64,000 bases of DNA from Hypholoma sublateritium FD-334 SS-4 (taxonomy: Eukaryota > Basidiomycota > Agaricomycetes > Agaricales > Strophariaceae): positions 257,979-321,978 of the forward strand of contig KN817520.1 in the NCBI GenBank assembly GCA_000827495.1. Direction: 5' to 3'. Shown in pieces: positions 49,231 to 60,057 of this stretch. Made by a program: the position numbers and the translations under genes. Position 1 is the stretch's first letter. Every line of letters begins with the position of its first letter. Under the pieces are notes generated by a model. That model was not told where the DNA came from, did not search any database, and saw only the letters and a program-made list of their open reading frames with translations.

Positions 49231-50186
49231 TTAATCACAGAAAGTAATAGCCAGGTCGACCTTTTACATTGCGCGAAGTCAGATGGCAAAACTAGCAGAG
49301 GAAGGCTGGGATCTTACATTATCGACTTGGCACGCAACCTGGACATTAGTTTCGCCCGAGGTGAAGAACGCAGTCGGGCAGGAAGGGTTAGTGCCTGAGG
49401 CCAAGCAGATTCATTATAAGTGTCTCTTCGGAAAAGTTGCTGGCGTTTACTCACAGTCGGCGCCAGTTCCATCGCAACCATTGAAATAGCTGGTAAATCA
49501 TGCAAGTAATCAATATCTTCTGATGAAACCTCCAGCGCAATAGCGACATACCCGAATCCGGACGTCACAGAGAACGCATGGCTTTTGGACGACCACGGAT
49601 CAGTTGAGGCAAATACGCCAACACACTTGAAATAAACACATACGGCGGAATGAGGGAGATATCAGTGCTGGAACCACTTCCAGGGGACGTCGGGTTAACC
49701 AAGGTGGTCTCGATGAGAGTGCAACCTTCGCCGTTGAAGCCGCAACCCCCTAAAATCGAAGGTAAGCATACAAGAAACTGCATATTTAAGTCAGTAATAT
49801 ATCAGCGTACCGGTCTGCAAGTACCTGTGCGTGTTAAATGTAATGTGAGTATATAATAAGAGAGACTACAGGTGCTAGGTCATACGCAATGGCCGAGAGC
49901 AGGGGACCGTTGCTTGTAAAGTCGCCTCCGGTGGAGAGCACGTTGGGACCTTGAATCAGAGTCGGCTACAGAGAAGAATAAGGCACTCCATTTGGACTCT
50001 ATACCACCAAACAAACCGTTCCAAAGCCACAGCTACGCGAAAATTGGTTTCTGAATCAGCATTGGTGTGGCTTCAAACACTGAGCAGGACGTACTTGTTT
50101 TGAAAGTGCACAGTGTGTGTCTCGGCCTGGACACCGATGGCAGCGGCAACAAGAACAAAAGAGAAAGCTTTAGTGAAGGAGTACAT
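49231..50186 (-). CDS. Secreted 'glycopeptide' protein, copy C
   Basis: Nine exons: 50095-50186, 50017-50032, 49886-49965, 49811-49824, 49644-49749, 49552-49581, 49455-49489, 49318-49394, 49231-49260 (159 aa; a tandem ATG at 50189 would add one Met). Signal peptide MYSFTKAFSFVLVAAAIGVQ, then A|ETHTVHF. Eight cysteines and the ETTLVNPTSPGSGSSTDISL core are conserved. Exon lengths equal those of copy E. The extra intron splits Y-L-Q-T-G. It is the left-unit counterpart of copy E and most similar to it. Confidence 0.9.
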
Positions 50187-50382
50187 CATCTCTAAGGCAA
50201 TTTCTTAGGCAGACGCTGAGTTTGAGCAACTGACTGAGGAATAATATCTGTAAAACAGGCTGCCTTTATACGTTGAGATACTAGGGTATTTGTGGTCAGC
50301 TGTGAGATCTAGATATTTCTCACCGCTTTGGAGGTGCATACCAATAATAATTTCCGAACATGTTTCACTAATTTTTCAGAGG

Positions 50383-50397
50383 CAAGGTCATATGTGC
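50383..50397 (-). promoter_or_regulatory. 15-bp glycopeptide promoter element, copy C
   Basis: CAAGGTCATATGTGC on the plus strand (sense GCACATATGACCTTG), 197-211 bp upstream of the ATG at 50186. The neighbouring bases (a C/T-rich step, then AATG and TTGGG) are also shared with copy E. Confidence 0.6.
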
Positions 50398-51460
50398 CCT
50401 TTACAAATGACATTGGGAAAGGACTCGAAAGGCGAAGATTAATTTAGAACGGCGTCTTTAATAATAGATGACGGACTGAACTATTTTGGGAGGGCGCCCC
50501 GGCAAGCACCCGTAGGAGGCCAAGACACATAGTAAAACTCTATTACGTTGCGCCTGGTTTACTTTTGGGTTATATCTCAAAGGCTCAACACCATCTATAA
50601 TCACCCCCATCATCCCGGAAGGATACGTTGACATCGATTCTTACATAGGACACCATCAGCACCAAAAAGGACATGTGCAATTTCCTGCTTCACCTTGCCG
50701 GAAAGTCATAAATAGAAAATTACAGCATATTCACAAAACACCTTGCCCCAGATTACTATCTACACGAGTTTAAGATCCCGTACGAACTTCGAAGAGCATC
50801 AAACGTTTCCTGGGCTGAGCCTCCGCCGCATCACGGAACGAATCACACACCTCAAAATAAACGCATTCCAAAAGATTCTAAGCCAAAGAAAACATGGTTT
50901 TCTTTGTTCGCCTATGTATAATTGACCATGGGACGTCCCGTGGACTCGCTAAGATGCGCACGTTCGGCGTCTTGCGAACTTTTTTGAAATGCTTCCACAA
51001 TCTGCTCACTGACGGGCCACCCGAGAGCACCACATCATTTCCAGCCACGAATCATAGTATAGCGCTTCACGCGATTCTCGCACCGCGGAGTCGGACCATG
51101 CATAGAATGTCTCTGATGTTCTGATACCTATTACACGCGATGTACAAAATCGACTCAAACAAGGCCAATGATTAATGGCCACCCTCGATTTATGCCTAGG
51201 CATATTCGAGAGCTGAAAAGACCACCGAATATACATCTAACCCGAGTGATAAGTAGAGTATCAGTACTCGTGCCTCATTATCTTTGTGGCACATCCTGGA
51301 TTATAGTTGTTGAGGCTCCCTCGTTAGCAGATTGGAGGGAGTCAATGTTCAACATGACGTTAGTAGTATTCGGCATAGAAATCATAGTAAAGCTTCGGTA
51401 ATTTCTCCTACAACTTGGTGCATAGACCCTCTCAAATTGGCTTAACTTAAACTTGCAATG

Positions 51461-51482
51461 GTGTATATACACCGTATATACA
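51461..51482. repeat. 22-bp symmetrical motif, left copy
   Basis: Two palindromic GTATATAC half-sites separated by ACC. The identical 22 bp occur at 56695-56716. Both lie about 1.27 kb upstream of the start codons of copies C and E. Confidence 0.6.
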
Positions 51483-52450
51483 AGTTATTTCTCGTGATGC
51501 CGCTTCAAAGTTCAAAACAGCTTCTGATTTGAACTACGTAAACTGTTCGCGCCGACTTCCGTCGGCATTTGCTGATTGGGGAGTAGTCAAAAGCGGATGC
51601 CGACAGGTTCTATAGGTGATGTAAAGCTCAGTTTCGACAGATAACATCTTTATCGAACAGCGGAACCCCGCCGATGGATGAGTAGGGATGACGCCTCGAC
51701 CTCGACTTCGCAGGTCACATGGGCGCTAATAAGGAATTGCTCCAGTACCAGCTTCTGGTCTGTAAGCACGGGATCCACCATCTGACAGCTCCTGATTCCT
51801 TCTGTCCATAGAAAGTCCAGTGGAAGGTAAAAATTCCTTCGCATCCGACGAGCATGCGGGGTCACCTTCTCGGAGCAAGTATATCGCCTCATCCTGATGT
51901 TCCGTAGTACACTCTAATCTTGCTGTGCTGATTCAAGTTGTCTAATAATGCTGGTGGATGAAATGATCAAAACCGACCATTTATGGGAATAGATTGTGCA
52001 CAGATGACTATCCACAGTACTCGTATTTAGATGAACTAAAAGACGTGTTAGATATGCTTGTAGAATTAGAGGAAAGATCTACCTCCACAATTCACTTGTA
52101 CCTGGGATATCCTTGATGCATATCATCGGTGTGCACCTGAGGATTTACTAGTATATCAATGATAAGAGTCGGAGGGCATTGATAAGTTATTAAGTATGCG
52201 CGATCCGTTACTTAATTAAAGAGACCAGATAGACGTACTTAAATAGATGGATCCGTAGAGCCCGAGAGCGCAAAACCAGGGAAAATATCACTTCAGAGAA
52301 GCACCCAAGAATATCTCGGAGGCTGCGCATAGATGATATTGACCAGGATTCTATATTAAAGTTGCTCCAGGTTCAGTCAAAATTAGTCCATTTCCTATTC
52401 CTTACTTTTCGAGGAGTAAAATGCTCTGGAAATATCTGGTTGCAAGGGAC

Positions 52451-53454
52451 TTCAGTACTAGTAGTGCTTGAGTAGCTTTACAGAATTACACCTTGGCCTA
52501 GTCACATGCTGCGGTGCAAGGTCCTTTACCTCTTATATGGAATATTTGTTACAGACGGAGAATGAGTGCTGAGCTGAGCACTCGAGTCATAGAGAGAGCA
52601 AAAACTCGGTTAGACTCTTGCGGTTGAAGGAGCGGAGAGATGAAGATTCGGAGACTCGGCATGATTTGAGCTCCGACGAATTTTCGCCCAAACACAAGCA
52701 TGCAACGTACTCTCATATGCAACTCATATGTACCCCCATCTATTCATCCTCCATCGTATTCATCCTGGTCCGCTGCCGGTGATGTGGCTCTCCATGTCGA
52801 GGGCGTCACTCGAGTGGAGGAAATGCATGCATTATCTGACGAAGCGCAACATGCAAAACCGTGCTGCCGTCCAGTGCGTGTAAACTGGACTACTGTCGCC
52901 ACAAGGAGAGCACTGAGAAACTTGGCACAGCGCTCCCGACATATGAGTGCGCGCTGATGATTACCTCCGCATGCCCACCCCACCACCATGTACCAAGCAT
53001 GTCAGTGCACTGCGTCTGCAGGACGCGGTCGCACTCTTGCGCTTGTGGCACAGGTGCGTGAGCATCACTCACATGGGGTATTTGTAGGCATTTTCTGTCG
53101 CTGCAGCCGTCAGTATAGATTGTGGCTCGCTGAGCCCTTGTCTGCCTGCCCTTCTTCCTCCAACGTCTGCGATTCCGACCACCTGTACCTGCATGATGAT
53201 TTGGACACAGGCTTGTCGACAATTACCTTCCCTGCCGCACTCCCAAGGAACATCGCAGATCTTCCCACTAGCCTCCCAAGCGCGAGGTCGGAGATAGCAG
53301 CACCGTGGTCGTCACCACCTTCCCTGGCCCAAATCCCGCTCGCTTTTCCTCCGTCGCCCATTCATTCGCTTTTTCGTCCGGTTTAGCCTCTCACTCCCTG
53401 ATGCTTATTCCCACACCCTTAATTTGTATTGGCACCGACCACGCCGCGACTGCC
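52451..53454. other. Unique spacer between duplicated units, GC-richer patch
   Basis: 52.7-53.4 kb is noticeably richer in GC than its flanks and has open frames on both strands (for example plus 52988-53386), none with a recognisable motif or clear gene structure. It could be a gene fragment brought in at the duplication junction. Confidence 0.35.
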
Positions 53455-53719
53455 GGCAAGGTGTTCAATTCCGTTCTGCTCTAAAACTGACTTCATTTGA
53501 GGTGTTTATATGTAGGATTTTTTCGCATTGTCATTCCGAAGGCTTACCATTCCGAAGGCACAGCCAAAAAGGGCGATACCATGTCAGTTATTGACCTTCT
53601 ACTTGCCCTAAACTAGGGACAGGCGCACTTGTTGCGAACTCGATTGTGTGCGTCTCAGCCCGAGCGCTGATAGAAGCGCTGACGAGTACGAAAGAATCCC
53701 GAGACATGAATGAGATCAT
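53455..53719 (-). pseudogene. Decayed 'glycopeptide' copy D
   Basis: The signal-peptide exon survives (ATG at 53719, then the ISARAETHTIEF stretch shared with copy B), as does a recognisable exon 2 sequence and a stub of exon 3 (L-E-Q-N-G). The acceptor before exon 2 reads TTTTTGG where copy B has TTTTTAG, exon 2 has a substituted GC pair (CTGTGCC instead of CTGTGGC), and homology to copy B stops at about 53455, so six or more exons are gone. The 15-bp promoter element present in copy B is also absent; a TATAAAA box remains near 53793. Confidence 0.8.
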
Positions 53720-54473
53720 TCTTACCACTGATCTATGACCGGCCACTAAATCAAGGCTAGTGAGCAGTGCATGGTCTACCGACTCACCGGTGCATTTTAT
53801 ACATGTTGAGGCATTGTCACAGGTATCCCGTGGGGTCCGGGCCCGCACTCGCGCCCCGGTTCTAAGATTCACAATTGCAGCTTTGCGGAACAACCGAATT
53901 GTAATTAGACGCGCGGCTATAATTATAAATAGATTTCCTGCCTGTAGAGTCGGGCAGTGTTCGGTAGAGACCCGCATGCGGTCCAGGTCATTATGTATTC
54001 GAGTCCGCGAGCAATGCGAATTTGGGTGTCTTTTGCGTCCGCTGTAGCATTGAACACTGATGAACCTCAGTGAAAATAGTTCTTTAACTGTAGACAAATA
54101 TTGAGCACTATCAACTCTTATAGACCTATTAGTACTGAAGCTATTTCAAAATCAATATTAGGTTATGTTGCACAGCCTACGAAATACCAGGATGAACTCT
54201 AATCAAATATACTTTTCACCGCTGCGCCCTTGTAGCAGGTGAAATTTGAAACACCCCACCTGCAATATAGGCACCGATACGGCTGTTGCCCCCATCTCGG
54301 TCCTATTCTCCTTGAAGTATGTCCATATAACCCTGTAAAAGTCTTTACAAACTTCTATTTCTGACCGTAACTTCTCAAAGAATGGTACAAAAACGTCGAT
54401 TCAATACAGACTGGAAACAGTTACTACTCCGTAGAACAGACGGTACTTGAAACTATTGTCCAAAAAACGATGA
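53720..54473. other. Spacer between pseudogene D and copy E
   Basis: Non-coding, aligned with 48440-49230. A ~75-bp stretch containing the 15-bp element in the left unit is missing here between about 53870 and 53885. Confidence 0.6.
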
Positions 54474-55423
54474 TTAATCGCAGAAAGTAATGACAAGGTT
54501 GACCTATAACAATTGTGCGAAGTCAGATTACAAAGTGGTAGAGAATGCTGGGATCTTACATTGTCGACTTGGCACGCAACCTGGACAGTAGTATCATCCG
54601 GTTGGAAGAACGCCGTTGGGCAGTTAGGGTTGGTACCTATGGACGAGCAAATTTTTTAGAACTCTCTACGAAAACATTGTCGGTGGTTACTCACAATCGG
54701 CGCCAGCTCCATCGCAACCATTGAAGTATCTGGTAAATGATGTAAATAGTCAATAGTCTGGTGACGGCTCTAACGCAATGGCGACATACGCGAATCCGGA
54801 CGTCACAGAGAACGCATGGCTTTCGAACAACGTCGCGTCAGTTGTAGTAAATACGCCAATTTTCTCAAAAAAAATACATACGGCGGGATGAGGGAGATAT
54901 CAGTGCTGGATCCGCTTCCAGGGGACGTCGGGTTGACCAAGGTGGTTTCGATGAGAGTGCAACCCTCGCCGTTGAAACCGCAGGCACCTAGCAGGCCAGG
55001 TAAGCATACAAGGGACGGTATATTTCCGTGCGTGGAATATGAGCACACCTGTCTGCAAGTACCTGTGTGTTTAAACGTAACGTGAGTCTATGTAAAAGAT
55101 TACATATAGTGACTGGGACATACGCAATGGCCGAGATCAAGGGACCGTTGCTTGTATAGTCGGCTCCTGTGGAGAGCACGTTGGGGCCTTGAATAAGAGT
55201 CGGCTATGGAGAAGGATAAGACGCTGTGTGTCTACTTTATGCCGAAAAACAAACCGTTCCGTGGCCACATCTACGCGAGAATTAGTTTATGGGTCGGCTT
55301 TGGCACGAGTTTAACGCCGAGCAGGACGTACTTGTTTGTGAAGGTCACAGTGTGCGTCTCGGCCTGGACGCCAATGGCAACGGCGGCAAGGACGAAAGAG
55401 AAAACTTTGGTGAAGGAGTACAT
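54474..55423 (-). CDS. Secreted 'glycopeptide' protein, copy E
   Basis: Nine exons: 55332-55423, 55255-55270, 55124-55203, 55049-55062, 54882-54987, 54790-54819, 54695-54729, 54560-54636, 54474-54503 (159 aa). Signal peptide MYSFTKVFSFVLAAVAIGVQ, then A|ETHTVTF. All eight cysteines are present (NKCGHGT, GACGFNGEGC, YFNGC, ADCTNPNC, VACQVDN, TFCD). Compared with its sister copy C it has C-G-H-G-T for C-G-F-G-T and S-G-F-A-Y for S-G-F-G-Y, both at exon junctions. Reading frame and splice sites are intact. Confidence 0.9.
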
Positions 55424-55610
55424 TTCTAGTTCTTAGGCAAAGGTTGGGTTGTGCAACTGACTGGGGTATAAAATCTCTGGAATGACCTGCCTTTATACGT
55501 TGAGATATCCTAGATATTTGTGGTCAGCTGCGAAATTCGGAGTTCGTGCTCCGATTTCTAGCTGTATACCAATAATAATTACAGGATCTATATCACTGAT
55601 TTTGTGGGTG

Positions 55611-55625
55611 CAAGATCATATGTGC
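55611..55625 (-). promoter_or_regulatory. 15-bp glycopeptide promoter element, copy E
   Basis: CAAGATCATATGTGC on the plus strand (sense GCACATATGATCTTG), 188-202 bp upstream of the ATG at 55423. Confidence 0.6.
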
Positions 55626-56694
55626 CATTTGCAAAATGCCATTGGGAAAGGACTCGAAAGGCGAAGTTTACAGTTAGTACAGTACATCTAAGAATAGATG
55701 GCTGTTTGGACTATCTTGCTACCGTGACGGCATTGAACATCCCGCGGGTCTCCAGTTTCGGAGGCCATAGAACATGGTAGGTTTCTTTTTTGTTACGCCT
55801 TGTTTTCTCATCATCTTCTAGTCTATGTCTGCGGTGCTCAAGTAAGTCTAGCAACTCCACCATGATCAGTCCGGACGGATATGTTCAAATGACCTCGATT
55901 CCTACATAGGTCAATATTATGTGGTGCAAACAAGGACATGTATATCTCCTCCGTCATACCAGACGTGGTAGCAGACTTCCAGGGAGGAATGAAGAATACT
56001 GTATGTATGTTTACGAGTTACCACACCCAAGATTATTATCGCGAACCCTGAGGCCCGAGCTTCGATTTTCGAGGAGCATCGAATATTTTCTGGTCTCCGA
56101 CGCATCACGGAACAAATCCCGCACCTCAGAATAAACGAGCACTTCAACCCAAAGAAAACAAATTTGCCTTATTCGCTTATTATATGCAACCCCGTGGCCT
56201 CGCAGTGGTACGCACGTTAGGCATCTTGTTATTTTTTGGAGTGCGCCAAGGAAACATTCCAGTGGAGCTCAATACGAACCTCAGCATAAGGGATCAAAAC
56301 GGTTCTGGAAACGTGCGACGTGGAGTGGGAACCAGGGTGATACGCTGAGGCTCATGCGCATCGTTTCGGAAGCCCGCTCGTCTCAGTCAATGAGAACCTT
56401 TTGGTCAGTAATTTGAAGAAAACATTGTTCAACATGATGATGTACTTAACGTATTTGAAATTCTGACGAAAATAATGGTCTGTGCGCTCGCCACCGGCAC
56501 GTGTGGTCGGAGTTTCGATTTGTTGATAGGCCACGTCTGCATGTTCGTATCGTGTTTCTTTACCGTTTGGACGGAGTACCAGTGTACGCGAACCCAAAAT
56601 TCGACAAATTCGGCTTCTGTTTTAGTAATCGGCATCGAAATCATAAACCCGTACAACTCGTTGCACAGACATTCTGAGACTGATATAACTGGTA

Positions 56695-56716
56695 GTGTAT
56701 ATACACCGTATATACA
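56695..56716. repeat. 22-bp symmetrical motif, right copy
   Basis: Identical to 51461-51482 although the surrounding sequence has diverged strongly. Confidence 0.6.
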
Positions 56717-57519
56717 CATGACTTCGACGGTGAAGCTATTCACGCCTCCCGCCGGTATTTTTGAATTAGGGACCAGTTGCAAGTGGATGCCGAGCCTAGC
56801 CGAGAGGTTTAACTTCCATCATCAGACAATGTAGACCGCTATTTTAAAAGACCTGTATTGGAGCGCCGCTGAACGATGGCGCTATAATATTGACTTTGCG
56901 AATCGCACGGGCGCTAACGGTGTGTTGTACTTACCGTAACACAGTCAGAATCGAGGAATTATTCGAGCCCCGGCTTCTGGCCCGCCTGTAAGCACGGATC
57001 CACCGTCAGGCTCCTAATTTCTTCTGTCAACGCAAAGCGCAGTGGAATATTCCTCGGATCCGACGAGCATGGGGGGTAAGCTTCTCGGCGCAACTTTGTA
57101 TGACACACTGTGTGTGGGCCCATTGTGATGTTGATTAAATAATGTGGCTATCCACGGCGCTCGCATTTAGATGAGGATTTCAACTTCGGAGAAGCGCTTG
57201 AGCCCATTTTCCAGTCTTTACCTTTCGGAGAGTAAAATTCTCTAGAGGTATGTGGCTGTAGATTTTCCGCAACGGCCTTGCTCTTTCCCTGCTCCCTGCG
57301 CAACAGTCCAAGGTGGAGTCTTACGCAATGAGCAGAGCTTAGAGAATAAAGGGAGGAGTTCGAGTTGCCGGTGTGCGGCATCGACTATATATAACATAAC
57401 TATTCCCACGGCCAATTTGGCCCAGTCGTCACGTCCGCAACGACAACGCCAACTCACCGCCGCAGCGCCCGGCTCCCACCTTCCTCCCACCCAAAAGCAC
57501 CCTCATCTTTGCACCAACA

Positions 57520-58548
57520 ATGAGCGACCTCCTCGGCGGCGACTTTGGCTCCTCGTTCCATGGCAACAGCGCCGACGAGATCGACTTCGACGCAGCCGCG
57601 TCAGCCTTCCCTGACATCTCGCTCGACGGGTCCGGCGTGGAGACCGCCGCCGCGGCGCGCACGAGCAGCGGGTTCTCGTTCGACGAGTTCGAGGATGCGC
57701 TTCCCGACCAGCCCGCGGTGAAGATCACCGGGGACGACGAGATCGACAAGTTCGAGAGCGAGTTCCCTGACATCGAGGTGCCTGCAGTGAGTTTGGTTGG
57801 CTCGCGCTTTCTCTCTGCTGGCGCTGGCGGTGCGTGCACGGCTGGCTGCGACTGGGTGGGGTCAAGGCCGTGAAAAGCACCCTTACATGCCAATTTGCAC
57901 GGCGCCAGTGGGAGCAACGGCGAATGTATGCTAACACGTACTACCTGCAGTACACCGCCCCGCAGCAGGCGCCGTACACGGCGACGTTCGCGCCGCAGCC
58001 ACAGCCGTCCGCGTACTCCTCCACCCCCATCCTCACGCAGACGATCGAAGACGAGCCCCAGGTCATCAAGTGCGCGCCCCGCCCCTGTCCGCGCTTGCTG
58101 ACCGACATACTAACTGAGTGATGGCGCGCAGGGACTGGCGCGACAAGCAGCAAGCCGAGATCGCGGCGCGCGACGCCGAGTCGAAGGTCCGCCGCGAGGA
58201 GACCATCGACAAGGCCGAGCGCGCGATCGAGGAGTTCTACGAGAACTACGCGAAGAAGAAGGAGAGGAGCATCCGGGACAACAAGTGCGGATTCCCCCTT
58301 CTTTTATTTGATTGACGTCTTATTCCGTCCGCAGAAACTCGGAGGCGGAGTACGTCGCTGAGCTGCAGGGGTCGCTGTCGACGGGCACCACCTGGGAGCG
58401 CATCTGCAGCCTCGTCGAGCTGCAGAACTCGCAGAGCAAGACCATCGCGCGGACAGGCGCGGGCACGACGGACCTCACCCGCTTCAAGGAGGTCCTGCTG
58501 CGCCTCAAAAGGGAGGGAGACGCCGCGCCCGGTGCGGCTGGATACTAG
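57520..58548 (+). CDS. CLC1: Clathrin light chain
   Basis: Four exons: 57520-57786, 57951-58069, 58132-58284, 58335-58548 (250 aa). The N-terminal acidic region includes DDEIDKFESEFPDIEVP, a fungal clathrin light chain signature. A Gln/Pro/Ala linker follows, then the heavy-chain-binding helix (KDWRDKQQAEIAARDAESKV, RREETIDKAERAIEEFYENY) and a C-terminal block with TTWERICSLVELQNSQSKT and LTRFKEVLLRLKREG. Clathrin light chain regulates the coat at Golgi/endosomes and the plasma membrane. Upstream it abuts the duplicated glycopeptide unit; downstream it converges on the lipase gene with 140 bp between stops. Confidence 0.94.
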
Positions 58549-58688
58549 ATGTTTTCTTGCCTTTCAGCTTTCTCTTTAATGATGCTGGCACTCATGTTAT
58601 CTGCTTTCCCGTGCGTTTCCGAATAATAAACAGGATATAATAATATTAGGAAGATAGATATGTGGTAGGCATCCCCCAAGCATCCCCG

Positions 58689-60057
58689 TCACATTTTCGC
58701 CTTGGTTGCCCCTGCTCCTGCAGCACCCGTCCTCTCTTCGGTTGTGATGAGATCCTCAGGCTCCGCGGGTTTTGGCTCCTCTATGACTTGTTCAGGTGCT
58801 GGAGGTGCCTCAGCTTGAGCGGAACCAATGTTGGCGTGCTCCTCAATGAAGGACACAATTTCATCAGCCAACTTTTCTTTGACACCATCAGGCTCGTTGT
58901 GAAGCTCGTGGTATCCTCCCTGCGGATTGAATTGAGATTAGAACCCAAATGCAGTGCAGCACGAAGCAAGCTTACCTGGTACAGGGAGATTTTCTTCGTC
59001 GTGGCGGTGACTTTGTCATGGAAGATCTGGGAAGCTTTGAAATCTGTTACCTGCAGACAATGGAGCAATGAGCGGTGTTCCGGTTGGGGAATGAGGCATA
59101 ACAAACTTTGTCTTCGGTTCCATGGATGATGATGAACTACAAGGCATCACTGAGTTGGGGCTGAATGCACATAGCTCGGGCTTACAGGCAGTGTCTTTGG
59201 CCAACGGCTAACACCTTCTTTCAGGAGTGCTTCACCCTACGGGTGTTTCATGAGTATCAGGCTAAACGGAGAGGAACTTGCCAACATACGTGATTCAGCA
59301 TGTCATTGATCCCCTTCAGCGAGCCCGACTGCTTGACGAGTGGATCTTTGAGGTATGCAGCATTCACTTCGGCGTCATGGGATAGTTGCTACAGCACGAC
59401 GAGTCAGACGCGACAACCAGGAGAGGGACAGACGCACCTCTGCTTTGACCTCCGCGGGGATGAGCATGTTCGGCATGATGACGCTGAGCTTCCCGCCGAC
59501 CCACTTCAGTGCCTTTGGCGCCGGCGTCGTTTGGCGGATGAGGGGGCTGGTGGCTATCACTCCACTTAGCGAGTCGACAGCAGCCTTGTACTTGTCGCCT
59601 TGCATCGCAAAGCCGAGTACCTCCGCGCCGCCCTACGAAACATCAAGGTAAGACTTGCACCAACGCCAACGAGACACACAGCACACACCATAGAATGCCC
59701 GTACAGAAACACCGGCACGCCCGCGAACGCCGTCCCCGCGTGCCCCAGCGCCCACGCCACGTCGCCCATCTGCTCCCGCCACGACGTCTTCCCGTACGCG
59801 CTGTCCCGGCTCCTCTTCCCCGTCGTGTCCAGCCCCGTGAGCCCAAACCCGCGCTGGTCGAACGCGAAGACCGCGATGCCGCGCGCGGCGACGCGCGGGT
59901 GGAAGTGCGCGTAGCGCCCGATGTGCTCCGCGAAGCCGTGCACGGCGACGACGACCGCGCGCGGCGCGGTGCCCGCGGGGGGCAGGTACGTGCGCGTGTA
60001 GAACTGCGTCGCGGCGGGGCCCGGGAGCCAGGCTTCGGTGTACGCTGCGCTCGCCAT
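58689..60057 (-). CDS. Monoacylglycerol-lipase-like alpha/beta hydrolase
   Basis: Seven exons: 59689-60057, 59438-59632, 59290-59388, 59186-59236, 59107-59136, 58976-59050, 58689-58919 (349 aa). The serine-hydrolase fold is evident: AVVVAVHGFAEHIGRYAHF (oxyanion HG), DQRGFGLTG, the nucleophile elbow YGHSMGG (Ser122), HGTEDKV with candidate Asp247 and GGYHELHNE with candidate His277. This is the Yju3/MGLL family that releases fatty acid from monoacylglycerol at lipid droplets and membranes. A ~45-residue Pro/Glu/Ala-rich C-terminal extension (PEQVIEEPKPAEPEDL) is not part of the catalytic fold. No signal peptide or membrane segment is seen. Confidence 0.9.

Larger units (their letters stand above)
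47473..52450. repeat. Segmental duplication, left unit (copies B and C with flanks)
   Basis: Aligned by eye to 53455-57270. Matching blocks include the spacer 48690-49230 vs 53880-54473, the upstream flank 50200-50460 vs 55430-55680, 50751-50940 vs 56029-56200, 51650-51890 vs 56950-57100, and 52385-52445 vs 57204-57265. The left unit is longer because the right one has lost most of copy D and about 0.3 kb near 57.19 kb. Confidence 0.75.
50190..52450. other. Upstream flank of copy C, part of the duplicated unit
   Basis: Contains TATAAAGG (50263-50270), the 15-bp element (50383-50397) and a GTATATAC-ACC-GTATATAC motif (51463-51481). No coding frame is supported. Homologous to 55424-57270. Confidence 0.6.
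53455..57270. repeat. Segmental duplication, right unit (pseudogene D, copy E and flanks)
   Basis: Counterpart of 47473-52450. It ends about 250 bp before the clathrin light chain start codon. Shorter than the left unit because of a deletion inside copy D and a deletion of about 0.3 kb near 57.19 kb. Confidence 0.75.
55424..57519. other. Upstream flank of copy E and promoter of clathrin light chain
   Basis: TATAAAGG at 55491-55498, the 15-bp element at 55611-55625 and the 22-bp symmetrical motif at 56695-56716. Homology to the left unit fades at about 57270; the remaining ~250 bp belong to the clathrin light chain promoter. Confidence 0.6.

Noticed and set aside
51540..51580. GCCGAC..GTCGGC hairpin as a possible terminator or RNA
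   Set aside because: Short stem in fungal intergenic DNA without any linked gene or conserved context.
52988..53386. Plus-strand 132-codon frame as a gene
   Set aside because: No recognisable domain, and the opposite strand is equally open; kept only as a composition observation.
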